Assembly (NCBI RefSeq): GCF_900113045.1
Contig: NZ_FONY01000024.1
Location: 22,976-86,975 of the forward strand
From: Thermoflexibacter ruber
GTDB taxonomy: Bacteria > Bacteroidota > Bacteroidia > Cytophagales > Thermoflexibacteraceae
Direction of reading: 5' to 3'
DNA: 64,000 nt
A program made the translations under genes and the position numbers. Under the pieces are notes generated by a model, which was not told the DNA's origin, did not search any database, and saw nothing but the letters and a program-made list of their open reading frames with translations. Shown here piece after piece: positions 9,367-17,746 of the stretch; position 1 is the stretch's first letter, and every line of letters starts with the position of its first letter.

Positions 9367-9926
9367 TGGAAAGTTCAGTTCTCAGAAGGCAATATAGTAA
9401 AAAACGCATTACTTAGTAAAAAAGTGTAAAAAAATATCCTAACAGTAAAATTTTTGTAGCTGATAATTGGTTATATTTTACTTTTCTCCTCTTTTATGTA
9501 CTTAGGAAAGTTAGTTTCAAAAAATCATCAAGTACTGACATTCAAGAAAAAAACTGTTCTTTGACTGTAGTTCCTAATTTTTTCCAATTTCACAGATAAA
9601 ACTAATTGGTTCTTTGACGCTTTTTGTCGAGTTAGCCAATGAACAATACTATATGTAACTTTAAGCCCGTAGGGCTATCATCTTTGTAGAAAAGAGTAAG
9701 CTCAAGCAACACAGAGCAACACCGTAGGCGTGAAATATGCCACCGCTATACGGTTTTATATGGGTATATTCATTATTTGCTACAAAAATAGCACACCTAC
9801 GGTATTAGTCAATGGCAGACTAAAGTCCACTGCTTACATAGTTTTATACAGAAAGCGTCAGAGAACCAACTAATTTTCTCAGCTAAAAGATAAAATAGAT
9901 GTTAAAAAAATTAAGCTATCTAAAAT
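9367..9926. other. Long intergenic region containing a flanked inverted-repeat block
   Basis: A 560-base gap between two divergent genes. Positions 9367-9594 are AT-rich with no recognised signal apart from a partial echo of the repeat core (GTTCTTTGACTG near 9556). Positions 9595-9880 hold an inverted-repeat element described separately. The last 46 bases lead into the GH5 gene. No open frame of useful length or tRNA-like fold is visible. Confidence 0.6.
9595..9880. mobile_element. Possible MITE-like element with 33-base inverted ends
   Basis: The left end (9595-9627) and the reverse complement of the right end (9848-9880) agree at 28 of 33 positions; the shared core is TTGGTTC, then TGACGCTTT. 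A second inverted pair lies inside: ACCGTAGGCGTG at 9721-9732 against CACACCTACGGT at 9792-9803 (11 of 12 pair). The block is 286 bases long and has no open frame. Size, inverted ends and lack of coding capacity fit a non-autonomous element or a large structured intergenic repeat. No target-site duplication was recognised and copy number in the genome cannot be judged from one window. Confidence 0.5.
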
Positions 9927-11654
9927 ATGAAAACTACTTTTTTTTACTCATTTGTATTGTTTTTACTGCTGCATTGTTCGTGTGGCTCGCAGGTACTCAG
10001 TCAAAATTTTGAAGTGCAAGGCACAAAAATCTTAGACCCAGAAGGCAAAGAGTTTGTTATCAAAGGGATTAATGTCAATGGACCGCACTGGCCTTGGAGC
10101 CGCCCTACTGTACCTGATGCAGATTTGATGACTAAGGTTTGGAAATTTAACACGGTAAGAATCAACTTTTTCCCAAGTTTGGCTACTAACGGCTGCTGCC
10201 GCAATAACAATACTAATACCGACCAAATCATTACTACTTTTACTTCCCGCAAGGTCGTGGCTATCCTTGAAAACCATGATTTTACAGGAAAATATCCCAA
10301 CGATGCCGAGTTAGAAAACTTGAAAAATTGGTGGACAGACTTAGCCAATAAATACAAAAATAATACCTATGTGTGGTTCAACATTATGAACGAACCTGGG
10401 AGCGGGGGTGTAGCCCCTGAGCGTTGGAAAGAAACCCACGAAGCAGTAGTGAAAGCCATCAGAGCCACAGGAGCAAACAACATCATCGTCCTTGACGGGC
10501 ATCAGTTTGGGCAAGAAAGCGGATACAAAGACCCTAAAAATAGTGCTATTCTGACCTTCGGGCAGTATTTTGTCCAAAATTATAAAAACATTACCTTCTC
10601 TCTGCATCTCTACGGTGAGTGGATTTACGGACAAGAAAGATTAACAAGATATATAGACGATGTTTTGGCAAAAGGGCTTTCCATTCACTTAGGCGAGTAC
10701 GGTACAGCAGATAACTACTCTAAGGCTGTGGCAGTAGATATTTTTAAGGTTGCCCCACCAAAGAAGATAGGGCGAATTGCTTGGCAGTGGACAGGGGAGG
10801 ATGCGCACAAACTTACCCAGAACTCTGGGGCTTGGGCAATCAATAAAACCGACGGAAGCAAGCCCACAAACTTGTCTTTTGTAGGAAACTTGATTTGGAA
10901 AGACAATCACGAGCTGGCTTTTACCAATGAGGATTTTACCCTTTCTGCCCCTTGGCTATCCAATGGAAGTTTTGAAAGCAACTTAGATGAGTGGATAAAT
11001 TTTGGCGGGGCAGAGGTAGAAAATAGCCCTCCTCACTTGGTCAGAGGACAAAAATCGGTGCGGATTAATAGCGGTAGCGCAAGCGGATGCGGGCAACCTA
11101 TTTATTTACACCCAGATACAGAGTATGTCTTTACTGCTTGGGGAAAAAATAACCGCACTCCTACTACTTCTTCGGATATTGCAGTACGCTACAAGACCCC
11201 CACAGGCACAGAAACCGTACAAGTCCTTAATTTTACTGAAACAAGTTTTACACAAAAGAAAAGAGAATTTAAAACTCCACCTCAGCTTGTAGAGGCATTT
11301 TTATTCATCTACAAAAACGACCCCAATGTTATCTTTTATGCAGATGAAATTCAGCTACTTACTACGGCAGAAGCGAGCCAAGTTACTTCGATAGAGGACG
11401 AACGCTTTGCTCAGTTTTTTCAGGCATTTCCCAATCCCGCTACCGATATGTTGCATATCAAATATTCCTTGCCCTCTACATCTATTGAGCAGGTCTATCT
11501 CATGGATTCTGTTGGAAAAATCATTTTCCCAAGCATGGAAAAAGCTGACCAACAGGAGATAAACATCAAACTTGACCAAGTAGGCAAAGGTGCATACATT
11601 TTGCTAATTAGGACTGATAAAGCCGTATTTAGGAAAAAAGTAATCATACAATGA
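9927..11654 (+). CDS. GH5 family cellulase (endoglucanase) with carbohydrate-binding and T9SS sorting domains
   Basis: A 575-residue secreted glycoside hydrolase. A signal peptide (about 1-25) precedes a GH5 TIM barrel (about 28-310): GINVNGPHWPW, the acid/base E156 in NIMNEPG, HLYGEW, and the nucleophile E257 in HLGEYGT. A beta-sandwich resembling the CBM4/9 group follows (about 345-490; NGSFESNLDEW, HPDTEYVFTAWGKN). The C-terminal 75 residues form a type A T9SS sorting domain (FPNPATDMLHI, then GKGAYILLIRT and KKVII). It should cleave beta-1,4-glucan or related mannan outside the cell after export by the type IX system, whose plug protein is encoded at 14451. The arrangement AWQWTGED near the end of the barrel places the usual aromatic of the glycan cleft. 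Confidence 0.9.
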   Translation: MKTTFFYSFVLFLLLHCSCGSQVLSQNFEVQGTKILDPEGKEFVIKGINVNGPHWPWSRPTVPDADLMTKVWKFNTVRINFFPSLATNGCCRNNNTNTDQIITTFTSRKVVAILENHDFTGKYPNDAELENLKNWWTDLANKYKNNTYVWFNIMNEPGSGGVAPERWKETHEAVVKAIRATGANNIIVLDGHQFGQESGYKDPKNSAILTFGQYFVQNYKNITFSLHLYGEWIYGQERLTRYIDDVLAKGLSIHLGEYGTADNYSKAVAVDIFKVAPPKKIGRIAWQWTGEDAHKLTQNSGAWAINKTDGSKPTNLSFVGNLIWKDNHELAFTNEDFTLSAPWLSNGSFESNLDEWINFGGAEVENSPPHLVRGQKSVRINSGSASGCGQPIYLHPDTEYVFTAWGKNNRTPTTSSDIAVRYKTPTGTETVQVLNFTETSFTQKKREFKTPPQLVEAFLFIYKNDPNVIFYADEIQLLTTAEASQVTSIEDERFAQFFQAFPNPATDMLHIKYSLPSTSIEQVYLMDSVGKIIFPSMEKADQQEINIKLDQVGKGAYILLIRTDKAVFRKKVIIQ

Positions 11655-11668
11655 CCGACTCAATTTAC

Positions 11669-11697
11669 ACCTGACAGGTTTGCGAAACCTGTCGGGT
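11669..11697. repeat. Palindromic repeat/terminator after GH5 gene (CCTGACAGG family)
   Basis: A 13-base-pair stem, ACCTGACAGGTTT with AAACCTGTCGGGT, closes on a GCG loop; one pair is G-T. It lies 15 bases after the GH5 stop and has no T run, so its role as a terminator is uncertain. Closely related palindromes occur at 29880, 31890 and 32890. Confidence 0.7.
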
Positions 11698-11852
11698 ATG
11701 AGTATAAACAAAATTTTACTGAAATAAAACCTCAAAATTTGATAACAATTTGAAAAAAGAGTAGTTAATTTAAAGGTCAATTGAAAACCAAGGCAAAGTT
11801 GTTGCATTTTAAATTTGTAGCTACCAATTCTGCATAGACGAGCAACTTTTTG

Positions 11853-11860
11853 TAACTTTG
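11853..11860 (+). promoter_or_regulatory. Candidate -7 element upstream of the GHMP kinase gene
   Basis: TAACTTTG matches the Bacteroidota -7 consensus TAnnTTTG. The -33 side is weak (TTCTG near 11828-11832, about 20 bases upstream). It would give a leader of roughly 80 bases before the ATG at 11947. Confidence 0.35.
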
Positions 11861-11946
11861 CAGGTCAATTCTAAACCAAACAAATATAACTTCTTGATAA
11901 TAAGTTATTTTTAGGCATTGATACTATCAATTTACTCATTTAAAAA

Positions 11947-12876
11947 ATGCAAGATTATTACGGCAATGGTAAACTGCTTTTAAGCGGTGAATATTACGTG
12001 TTAGATGGTGCATTGGCTTTGGCACTCCCAACAAACAAAGGTCAAAGATTACATGTAACTTACTTTCCCTCAGAACATAAGGTACTGCATTGGAAAAGTT
12101 ATGATGACAAAGGCAATTTATGGTTTGAAGCAAGATTTGATGTGGAAAACTTCGAGTGCCTTGACCGTTTTGTATCTCAGAGGTCTATTCTTTTACAAAA
12201 AATTCTTCGCAAAGCCCGCAAGTTAGCATCTAATTTCTTGAAAGGTAGGGAGTATGTATTGGTAGAAACTTTTTTAGAGTTTCCTATCGTTTGGGGCTTA
12301 GGCAGTAGCTCAACCCTCATTCACAATATAGCCACTTGGGCAGGTATTAATCCGTTTGAGTTGCTTTTTACTACGGTAGGTGGCTCAGGGTATGATGTAG
12401 CCTGCGCCCAAGCCAACAAGCCCATTTTGTATCAAAAAGCAGGAGATATGCCTAAGACACAAGTAGTTGAGTTTAATCCTCCTTTCAAAGATAAGTTATA
12501 TTTTGTTTACTTAGGTAAAAAGCAAAGCTCTCAAGAAGGCATAGAATACTATCGTTCCCTAATTCACCAGCAAAAAGAAACATTGGTCAAACAGCTAAGT
12601 GAAATTACACAAGAGATGCTAAAGACACAAAGTTTAGATGAATTTGATGCGCTACTTCGTAAACATGAGGAGTTAATTTCCGAAAGTTTGAAGATGGAGA
12701 GAGTAAAAAATTTGTATTTTTCAGACTTTTGGGGCGAGGTAAAGTCCTTAGGAGCATGGGGAGGCGACTTTGTGCTGGCAACAAGTAAAAAAACGAAGGA
12801 AGAAACCCAAAATTATTTTAAAAATAAAGGTTTTGAGGTTGTTATTCCTTACAATGAGTTGATTAAGAATGAGTAA
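11947..12876 (+). CDS. GYDIA-family GHMP kinase (mevalonate-kinase-like)
   Basis: A 309-residue small-molecule kinase of the GHMP superfamily. The N-terminus GNGKLLLSGEYYVLDGALAL is typical of mevalonate-type kinases. The ATP-binding motif 2, usually PxxxGLGSS, appears as FPIVWGLGSSSTLIHN. The family signature appears here as GGSGYDVACAQANKPI, with V in place of the I of GYDIA. The closing motif GAWGGDFVLATSKK corresponds to motif 3. GYDIA proteins are widespread in Bacteroidota. A role in the mevalonate route to isoprenoids is often proposed but not established, and the phosphate acceptor cannot be read from sequence. The last 8 bases overlap the next gene, so the two are probably co-translated. 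Confidence 0.85.
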   Translation: MQDYYGNGKLLLSGEYYVLDGALALALPTNKGQRLHVTYFPSEHKVLHWKSYDDKGNLWFEARFDVENFECLDRFVSQRSILLQKILRKARKLASNFLKGREYVLVETFLEFPIVWGLGSSSTLIHNIATWAGINPFELLFTTVGGSGYDVACAQANKPILYQKAGDMPKTQVVEFNPPFKDKLYFVYLGKKQSSQEGIEYYRSLIHQQKETLVKQLSEITQEMLKTQSLDEFDALLRKHEELISESLKMERVKNLYFSDFWGEVKSLGAWGGDFVLATSKKTKEETQNYFKNKGFEVVIPYNELIKNE

Positions 12877-13879
12877 AAAATTGCTTATTCCCTTTTTAGT
12901 ATTGTTATTTTTTGTTTTTATTCTTTTTTTGCGGAAACAAAATGAGTTATACCGCCTTCATCAATCTATGAGGCAAGGAAAAATAACTCAGCGTCAAGGA
13001 GTGATAGATAGTATTGATTTTCTTTTTAAAAAAAATTACATCATCTTAAAACTTATTGATACTTGTTTTTCCAAAGCTACCTCTCTTTCAAAACCCAATT
13101 CCTATTACTACTTTATTTTTGATACGGGAAGTCCGACTTATTTTTCTAAAAGTCTTATTACCAAATTAGGCTTAGAACAAATAAGTAATTTTACTATCCA
13201 AGACGACAGAGGGGCTAAGAGAAACTTACCTTTTTACATTACAAATATTGCACTACAAAACTCAGATTTTCAAGATATTGTGGTTGGAGAAATGTCCCAA
13301 AATATTACTTTGGATAGCATGCTCATCAGCGGTATTATTGGGGCTAATCTCATGCAACATTGTGCTTGGCAAATAGACTACAAGCAACAAAAAATTTATT
13401 TTGCCAATAAAGTAGAAGCGTTTTCTATGCCAACAGAAAACTATCCTATTCCATTCATTCGCAATATTTTTAGAATTCCTTGTATCTATCTTATGCTCAA
13501 CCAGTTCCCAAGACGTCCTGTGGCTTTGCTAAGTACAGGAAGTCCCCAAGCAATCAGTTTGAACTATATTTTCAAAAGTTTGCATCGCTCTATGAAATAT
13601 TTAGGAAGGGAAGTAGATACTGTGCTTGTCAATGTGGCTCATCAAGGAAATATCTTGCCTTCCATCTACGAGTTTGCCAATACCAATGATACACTCATTG
13701 TAGGAAAGGCAAGGGAGTTGGCTATCAGTGACTTAACTGCCAATGGTGTTCCTACTATCTTCCAATCGACTTTGCAAAACCGCTTAGGAAATGAATTTTT
13801 AAAGTTTTATATCCTAACGATAGACTGGCAAAATCGCAAACTTTGGCTGGGCAAAAAGAAAAGCGAGATGAGTCCTTAA
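12869..13879 (+). CDS. Retropepsin-like aspartyl protease family protein with one degenerate site
   Basis: A 336-residue protein with an N-terminal membrane anchor (about 5-21) followed by two related beta domains. The first (about 75-180) contains the aspartyl protease signature FDTGSPT (D85, T86, G87) and the later ISGIIGANLMQ, the flap/hydrophobic-Gly region of PF13650-type proteins. The second (about 195-330) repeats the plan but reads LSTGSPQ (S222 in place of Asp), so a catalytic dyad cannot form within one chain as in pepsin. It would either homodimerise through the first site or be non-catalytic. It overlaps the GHMP kinase gene by 8 bases; no functional link between them is known to me. 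Confidence 0.72.
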   Translation: MSKKLLIPFLVLLFFVFILFLRKQNELYRLHQSMRQGKITQRQGVIDSIDFLFKKNYIILKLIDTCFSKATSLSKPNSYYYFIFDTGSPTYFSKSLITKLGLEQISNFTIQDDRGAKRNLPFYITNIALQNSDFQDIVVGEMSQNITLDSMLISGIIGANLMQHCAWQIDYKQQKIYFANKVEAFSMPTENYPIPFIRNIFRIPCIYLMLNQFPRRPVALLSTGSPQAISLNYIFKSLHRSMKYLGREVDTVLVNVAHQGNILPSIYEFANTNDTLIVGKARELAISDLTANGVPTIFQSTLQNRLGNEFLKFYILTIDWQNRKLWLGKKKSEMSP

Positions 13880-14091
13880 CAGAACATCTCACTTAACTTT
13901 GCGACTAACCCTCTGTGAAAATATACTCTTCTTAGAAAGCTAAATTTATAGCAATATACAAAATTTATTTCAAAATGTTAGCTATTTAAGCTACTTTTTA
14001 TACGATAGATTCTTATGTTTTAGCCAACTGCTAATAGAATGGTTCAAACTTTGTGCTTTGTCTTTCTGCTCACATTAAAAAGAAATATCTT

Positions 14092-14430
14092 ATGAAACAC
14101 AATCAAATCAAAAAATTACTCAAATATATTTCACTTTTTTTATTATTATTTATTGCTATTCAGTCTTTTAGCTCTTGTGGCAGTAGCAAGCCACAGGCAC
14201 AGGCAAGCGAAGAGGGAGGAAAAAAGAAGAAGAAAAAGAAAGCCCCCCGTTGTAAAATGCTTTCCTGTCATGTACGCATGACCCACCTGCACGATGATGT
14301 AGAGTTTAGAGGCAAAAGAACTTGGTTCTTAAAAGATTGGTTCTACTTTGGTAGAGAACCTAAAGTGGGAGAAGGTTTGCGAAAAGCTAAACGTGACCCA
14401 CATCAGTGGAATACCAGAAAAAAGAAATAA
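14092..14430 (+). CDS. Small lipoprotein of unknown function upstream of the T9SS plug gene
   Basis: A 112-residue protein. I chose the ATG at 14092 because it begins a clean lipoprotein signal peptide (MKHNQIKKLLKYISLFLLLF... ending IQSFSSCGSS). A longer frame from a GTG at 14053 would add 13 residues ahead of it. After the lipid-modified Cys comes a low-complexity linker with eight consecutive basic residues (KKKKKKKA region), then a compact tail with RCKMLSCHVRMTHLHDD (two Cys) and FRGKRTWFLKDWFYFG. It ends in RKKK. I do not recognise the family. It sits 20 bases before the plug gene in the same orientation, so the two probably share a transcript and may both serve the outer membrane. Confidence 0.7.
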   Translation: MKHNQIKKLLKYISLFLLLFIAIQSFSSCGSSKPQAQASEEGGKKKKKKKAPRCKMLSCHVRMTHLHDDVEFRGKRTWFLKDWFYFGREPKVGEGLRKAKRDPHQWNTRKKK

Positions 14431-14450
14431 ACTAAAAATGTTTTAATAAA

Positions 14451-15716
14451 ATGTTAAAAAAAATTTGTATAGCAATTAATATTTTGCTTATCAGCTATTT
14501 ATCTTTTGGACAGGAGTTAAAAAATATTAACTACACCTATGACCCCGATATAAAAACAGTTTTGCTTTATCCTGCTTCCTTGTTTGCGCCTAACATTCCT
14601 CTCCCGCCTCCTATCTTAGCTATCAATGACCCACTGCCTTTGATATTGGAGTTTGATAAGTTTGGTTCTGATATTGAGCGGTTTGCAGTAAAAATTATCA
14701 ACTGCAATGCAGACTGGACAGTATCAGAGCTGAATCCTGTAGAGTATTTAGACGATTACAACGAGTTCTATATCAGAGATAGAGAGTTTTCTATGAACAC
14801 CAAAGTACGTTACGTACATTACCGATTTGCCGTGCCAAGAGTAAAAGTAGCAGGAAATTATTTGCTCAAAGTCTATGAAGAAAACAATGAGAGCAGACTT
14901 ATTTTGACGTGTCGCTTCATGGTATATGAAAATAGTGCTATTATTTCCTCTACTTTGGCGACGGTAGTTGGCGTAGAAGCTTCTTTCAGGAATCAACAAA
15001 TTGACTTTTCGGTGGGCTATGCGGGCTATCAAGTCTATAATCCACAAGAGCAAATCCAAGTAGTACTCAGGCAAAATTTCCGCTGGGACAAGCAAATTAC
15101 AGGCTTGAAGCCCACCTTCGTCAATGATTTTGACCGAAGATTAGATTATAAGCATTTTAATTTTGAAAATGTGTTCAAGGGTGGTAATGAGTTCAGAATG
15201 TTTGACTTGCGAAATCTTATGGCGCGTAACCTCAACATAGAACACATAGAATACAACGCTTCTTTGAATAATGCTTGGGTGTATGTGGACAAGTCCCGCA
15301 ATGGCTGGGCTTATTCTAAAATCATGGACGACATGAACGGTAGATTTTTTATTCAAAATCTCCTCATGCCCAATGCAGGTACAGATGCAGACTATCTGAA
15401 TGTAACCTTCACCTTAAAAACTGAAAACGAGGAGCTGGGAGGGGTGTATGTAACAGGGGCATTTTCAGATTGGCAATTGACAGAAGATTATCGCATGAGC
15501 TATGTACCTGAAAAACAAGCCTATCAAAAAACCATTTTGCTTAAACAAGGCTTTTACAATTACCAATACTCTTTTACTAAAAACTTTGGTACGGAACGCG
15601 ACGATGTGTACTTTGAGGGTACACACAGTCGAACAGAAAACAACTATGAAATTTTTGTCTATTTCCGCCCCTTAGGTTTTCGCACTGATTTATTGATAGG
15701 GTATAAATTATTTTAA
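14451..15716 (+). CDS. Type IX secretion system plug protein (DUF5103 family)
   Basis: A 421-residue exported protein. After a signal peptide (about 1-20, ending LSFGQ) the sequence follows the DUF5103/T9SS_plug family: IKTVLLYPASL, LILEFDKFGSDIE, VKIINCNADWTVSELNPVEYL, HYRFAVPRVKVAGNYLLKVYE and LTCRFMVYE. The C-terminal part contains an immunoglobulin-like stretch (GVYVTGAFSDWQLTEDYRM) that resembles a carbohydrate-binding fold. In the SprA translocon structure from Flavobacterium, a protein of this family closes the barrel pore when no cargo is moving. Presence of a T9SS-tagged GH5 enzyme nearby fits. It ends 3 bases from the convergent cinA gene. Confidence 0.85.
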   Translation: MLKKICIAINILLISYLSFGQELKNINYTYDPDIKTVLLYPASLFAPNIPLPPPILAINDPLPLILEFDKFGSDIERFAVKIINCNADWTVSELNPVEYLDDYNEFYIRDREFSMNTKVRYVHYRFAVPRVKVAGNYLLKVYEENNESRLILTCRFMVYENSAIISSTLATVVGVEASFRNQQIDFSVGYAGYQVYNPQEQIQVVLRQNFRWDKQITGLKPTFVNDFDRRLDYKHFNFENVFKGGNEFRMFDLRNLMARNLNIEHIEYNASLNNAWVYVDKSRNGWAYSKIMDDMNGRFFIQNLLMPNAGTDADYLNVTFTLKTENEELGGVYVTGAFSDWQLTEDYRMSYVPEKQAYQKTILLKQGFYNYQYSFTKNFGTERDDVYFEGTHSRTENNYEIFVYFRPLGFRTDLLIGYKLF

Positions 15717-15719
15717 AGC

Positions 15720-16967
15720 CTACTCACTCAATTTCATTCTCAAAAAGTTCAATAAAAAGTTGGTAGTCAAGGTGATATTAAGCATGCGTTCTTGAGTGAG
15801 CGTAAGTTTTTTGGCAAAAGTTTCTCTCTCATCAGCATAAGCCACCCATATCGTTCCCACGGGTTTCTCTGGAGAACCTCCGTCGGGTCCTGCTACGCCA
15901 GAAGTAGCCAACCCTATGGAAGTACCAAACTTTTTGCGGATACCCTCAGCCATAGCGATAACCGTAGGCTCGCTCACAGCTCCATACGCCTCTAAAATGG
16001 CTGGGGAAACATCTAACTCATTCATTTTGATTTGGTTGCTGTATGCTACTATGCTACCAATAAAATAATGGCTCGAACCCGCTACCGAAGTTAGTAGATG
16101 TGCCAAGTATCCACCCGTACAACTTTCCGCTGTACTGACGGTTTTATTTTTTTCCCTTAGCAAACTACCCACTACTTTTTCTATCTCATCGTCTTCATAG
16201 CCGTAGATATGGTCTTTGATAAGAGGTATCAGTTGGGCTACCTGTGCCTCTAATTCTGCATTTAGCACCCCTGCATCATCTCCTTTTCCTGTCAATCTTA
16301 GCCTGACCTGCCCCATTTTGGGCAAATAAGCTAATTTGAGGTGAGCAGGAAGGGCATCTTCCCACTTTTCTATTTTCTCTGCCAAAGTTGATTCTGGAAT
16401 ATTGATAGTTTTTATCCATTTATGAATAATTGCGGGAGTTTGGAAGTGATGACGCAGTTTAGGCACTATCAACTCTTCCATCATCTTCTTCATCTCATGA
16501 GGGACGCCAGGCATGGAAATAAATACCTTCCCTTGATGCTCTATCCACATACCGGGAGCAGTCCCTACTGCATTATGAATAACCTGTGCATTAGCAGGGA
16601 TAAGAGCTTGGGTTTTGTTCAAATCGTTCATCACCCTTCCTCGCGAAGCAAACAAGTTTTCAACATGGGATAAAACTGCCTCGTTCATTACCAAAGTAGT
16701 TTGAAAATAGTCTGCTAACGTTTTTTTGGTAATGTCATCTTTGGTAGGACCTAAGCCACCTGTGATAATAATAATATCTGCTACTGCCTCGGCAGACTTT
16801 AAGCCATTGATAATCGCCTCTCGGTTATCGCCTACTGAGGTTTTGCGAATGACCTGAATCCCTGCTTTGTCCAAAGCAGTGCTAATGAATTGTGAATTGG
16901 TATCAGTGATGTGTCCATAAAGGATTTCATCTCCAATGGTAAGTATCTCTGCGTAAACGCTTTTCAT
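15720..16967 (-). CDS. cinA: CinA-like protein (nicotinamide-nucleotide amidase / competence-damage protein)
   Basis: A 415-residue, two-domain protein of normal family length. The N-terminal MoCF-like domain (about 1-170) begins AEILTIGDEILYGHITDTNS and has the pyrophosphatase-type GGLGPTKDDITK. The C-terminal CinA domain (about 255-415) carries TAESCTGGYLAHLLTSVAGS and ATSGVAGPDGGSPEKPVGT, typical of nicotinamide mononucleotide deamidases. The predicted role is recycling of NMN in NAD metabolism and possibly ADP-ribose cleavage. It is cytoplasmic and convergent with the plug gene. Confidence 0.95.
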   Translation of the reverse strand: MKSVYAEILTIGDEILYGHITDTNSQFISTALDKAGIQVIRKTSVGDNREAIINGLKSAEAVADIIIITGGLGPTKDDITKKTLADYFQTTLVMNEAVLSHVENLFASRGRVMNDLNKTQALIPANAQVIHNAVGTAPGMWIEHQGKVFISMPGVPHEMKKMMEELIVPKLRHHFQTPAIIHKWIKTINIPESTLAEKIEKWEDALPAHLKLAYLPKMGQVRLRLTGKGDDAGVLNAELEAQVAQLIPLIKDHIYGYEDDEIEKVVGSLLREKNKTVSTAESCTGGYLAHLLTSVAGSSHYFIGSIVAYSNQIKMNELDVSPAILEAYGAVSEPTVIAMAEGIRKKFGTSIGLATSGVAGPDGGSPEKPVGTIWVAYADERETFAKKLTLTQERMLNITLTTNFLLNFLRMKLSE

Positions 16968-17231
16968 GGGTGTAATGATAATTGAGAGAGTGATATTTTA
17001 ATGATTTTGAATAATGCTAAGATTTTAAGGTGAATCTGTCTGCAATTTAGGAAAATTAGTGTTGTTTCTCACAATCATTCAAGCACTTTGAATTTTTGTA
17101 ATTATTTACCACAAGGCTCACAATAAAAGTCTTCAGACTTGTACTGTTGGTGCTCTTGTGGCAAAATAATATTTCTGAAACAAATATTTTACCTTCTCGT
17201 GCTAAAACACACCTAAATAATTACCACTTTT

Positions 17232-17582
17232 TTGACCTTACGTAATAGCAAGCTCAATGTATTGCGGATTTTGCGGGGGGCATACCCCACATCTATTAGC
17301 ACAGCCGACATCAGAGAGCAAATGTTGGACAAAAATAGAGATGCCTTGCGTTTGGTAGATTGGCTGTGTGCTAAGAGCTTAGTTGCCAAGAAAATTTGTA
17401 CAGAAGATAGAAGACTGGTAAACGTGCTGATTTCGGAAGAAGGGCAGGAACTACTAAGGAAAATAGATGAGAAAATGGAAGAGTTAGACAAAATTTTGCA
17501 AGTAATAAGCATAGAGGAAGCACAAAAGCTGAACGAAATATTAGACAAAATAGAGAATATAAGCGGATTAAGTACAAAATAA
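17232..17582 (+). pseudogene. MarR-family transcriptional regulator, N-terminally truncated remnant
   Basis: The frame gives 116 residues that match the C-terminal three-quarters of a MarR-family winged helix: LTLRNSKLNVLRILRGAYP, STADIREQMLDKN, LVDWLCAKSLVAKKICTED, RRLVNVLISEEGQELL, then a dimerisation helix. About 35-45 residues of helix 1 are missing, because an in-frame TAA lies at 17214-17216 and only a TTG (17232) can start the frame. No N-terminal piece was found in the other frames just upstream. The wing residues DRR are intact but the dimer interface should not form without the N-terminus. It may be a relic left by a deletion or insertion next to the HrgA-like gene. Confidence 0.7.
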
Positions 17583-17746
17583 ATAGGGGCTATGGCGGAG
17601 AATAAGGTATTTTTTTGTTTATTTGTATTTATAGAGATGTTGCCTCGAGATGCCTATGCTATGCTTCTATACTCTCACCCAACAAGGATTACATCTCTTT
17701 TAGTAGCAATTGTAAAAGACCAACAATAAACAGAAAATACAACTGT

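Noticed and set aside
17102..17190. A minus-strand mini-frame ending FYCEPCGK with a CxxC pair
   Set aside because: Only about 28 residues, no start context and no second CxxC to complete a zinc site. It could be a gene remnant, but the evidence is too thin to call.
17615..17746. An N-terminal extension of the HrgA-like protein
   Set aside because: The extra 44 residues are Cys-rich and unlike the family; the conserved HARE-HTH domain begins at the ATG at 17747.
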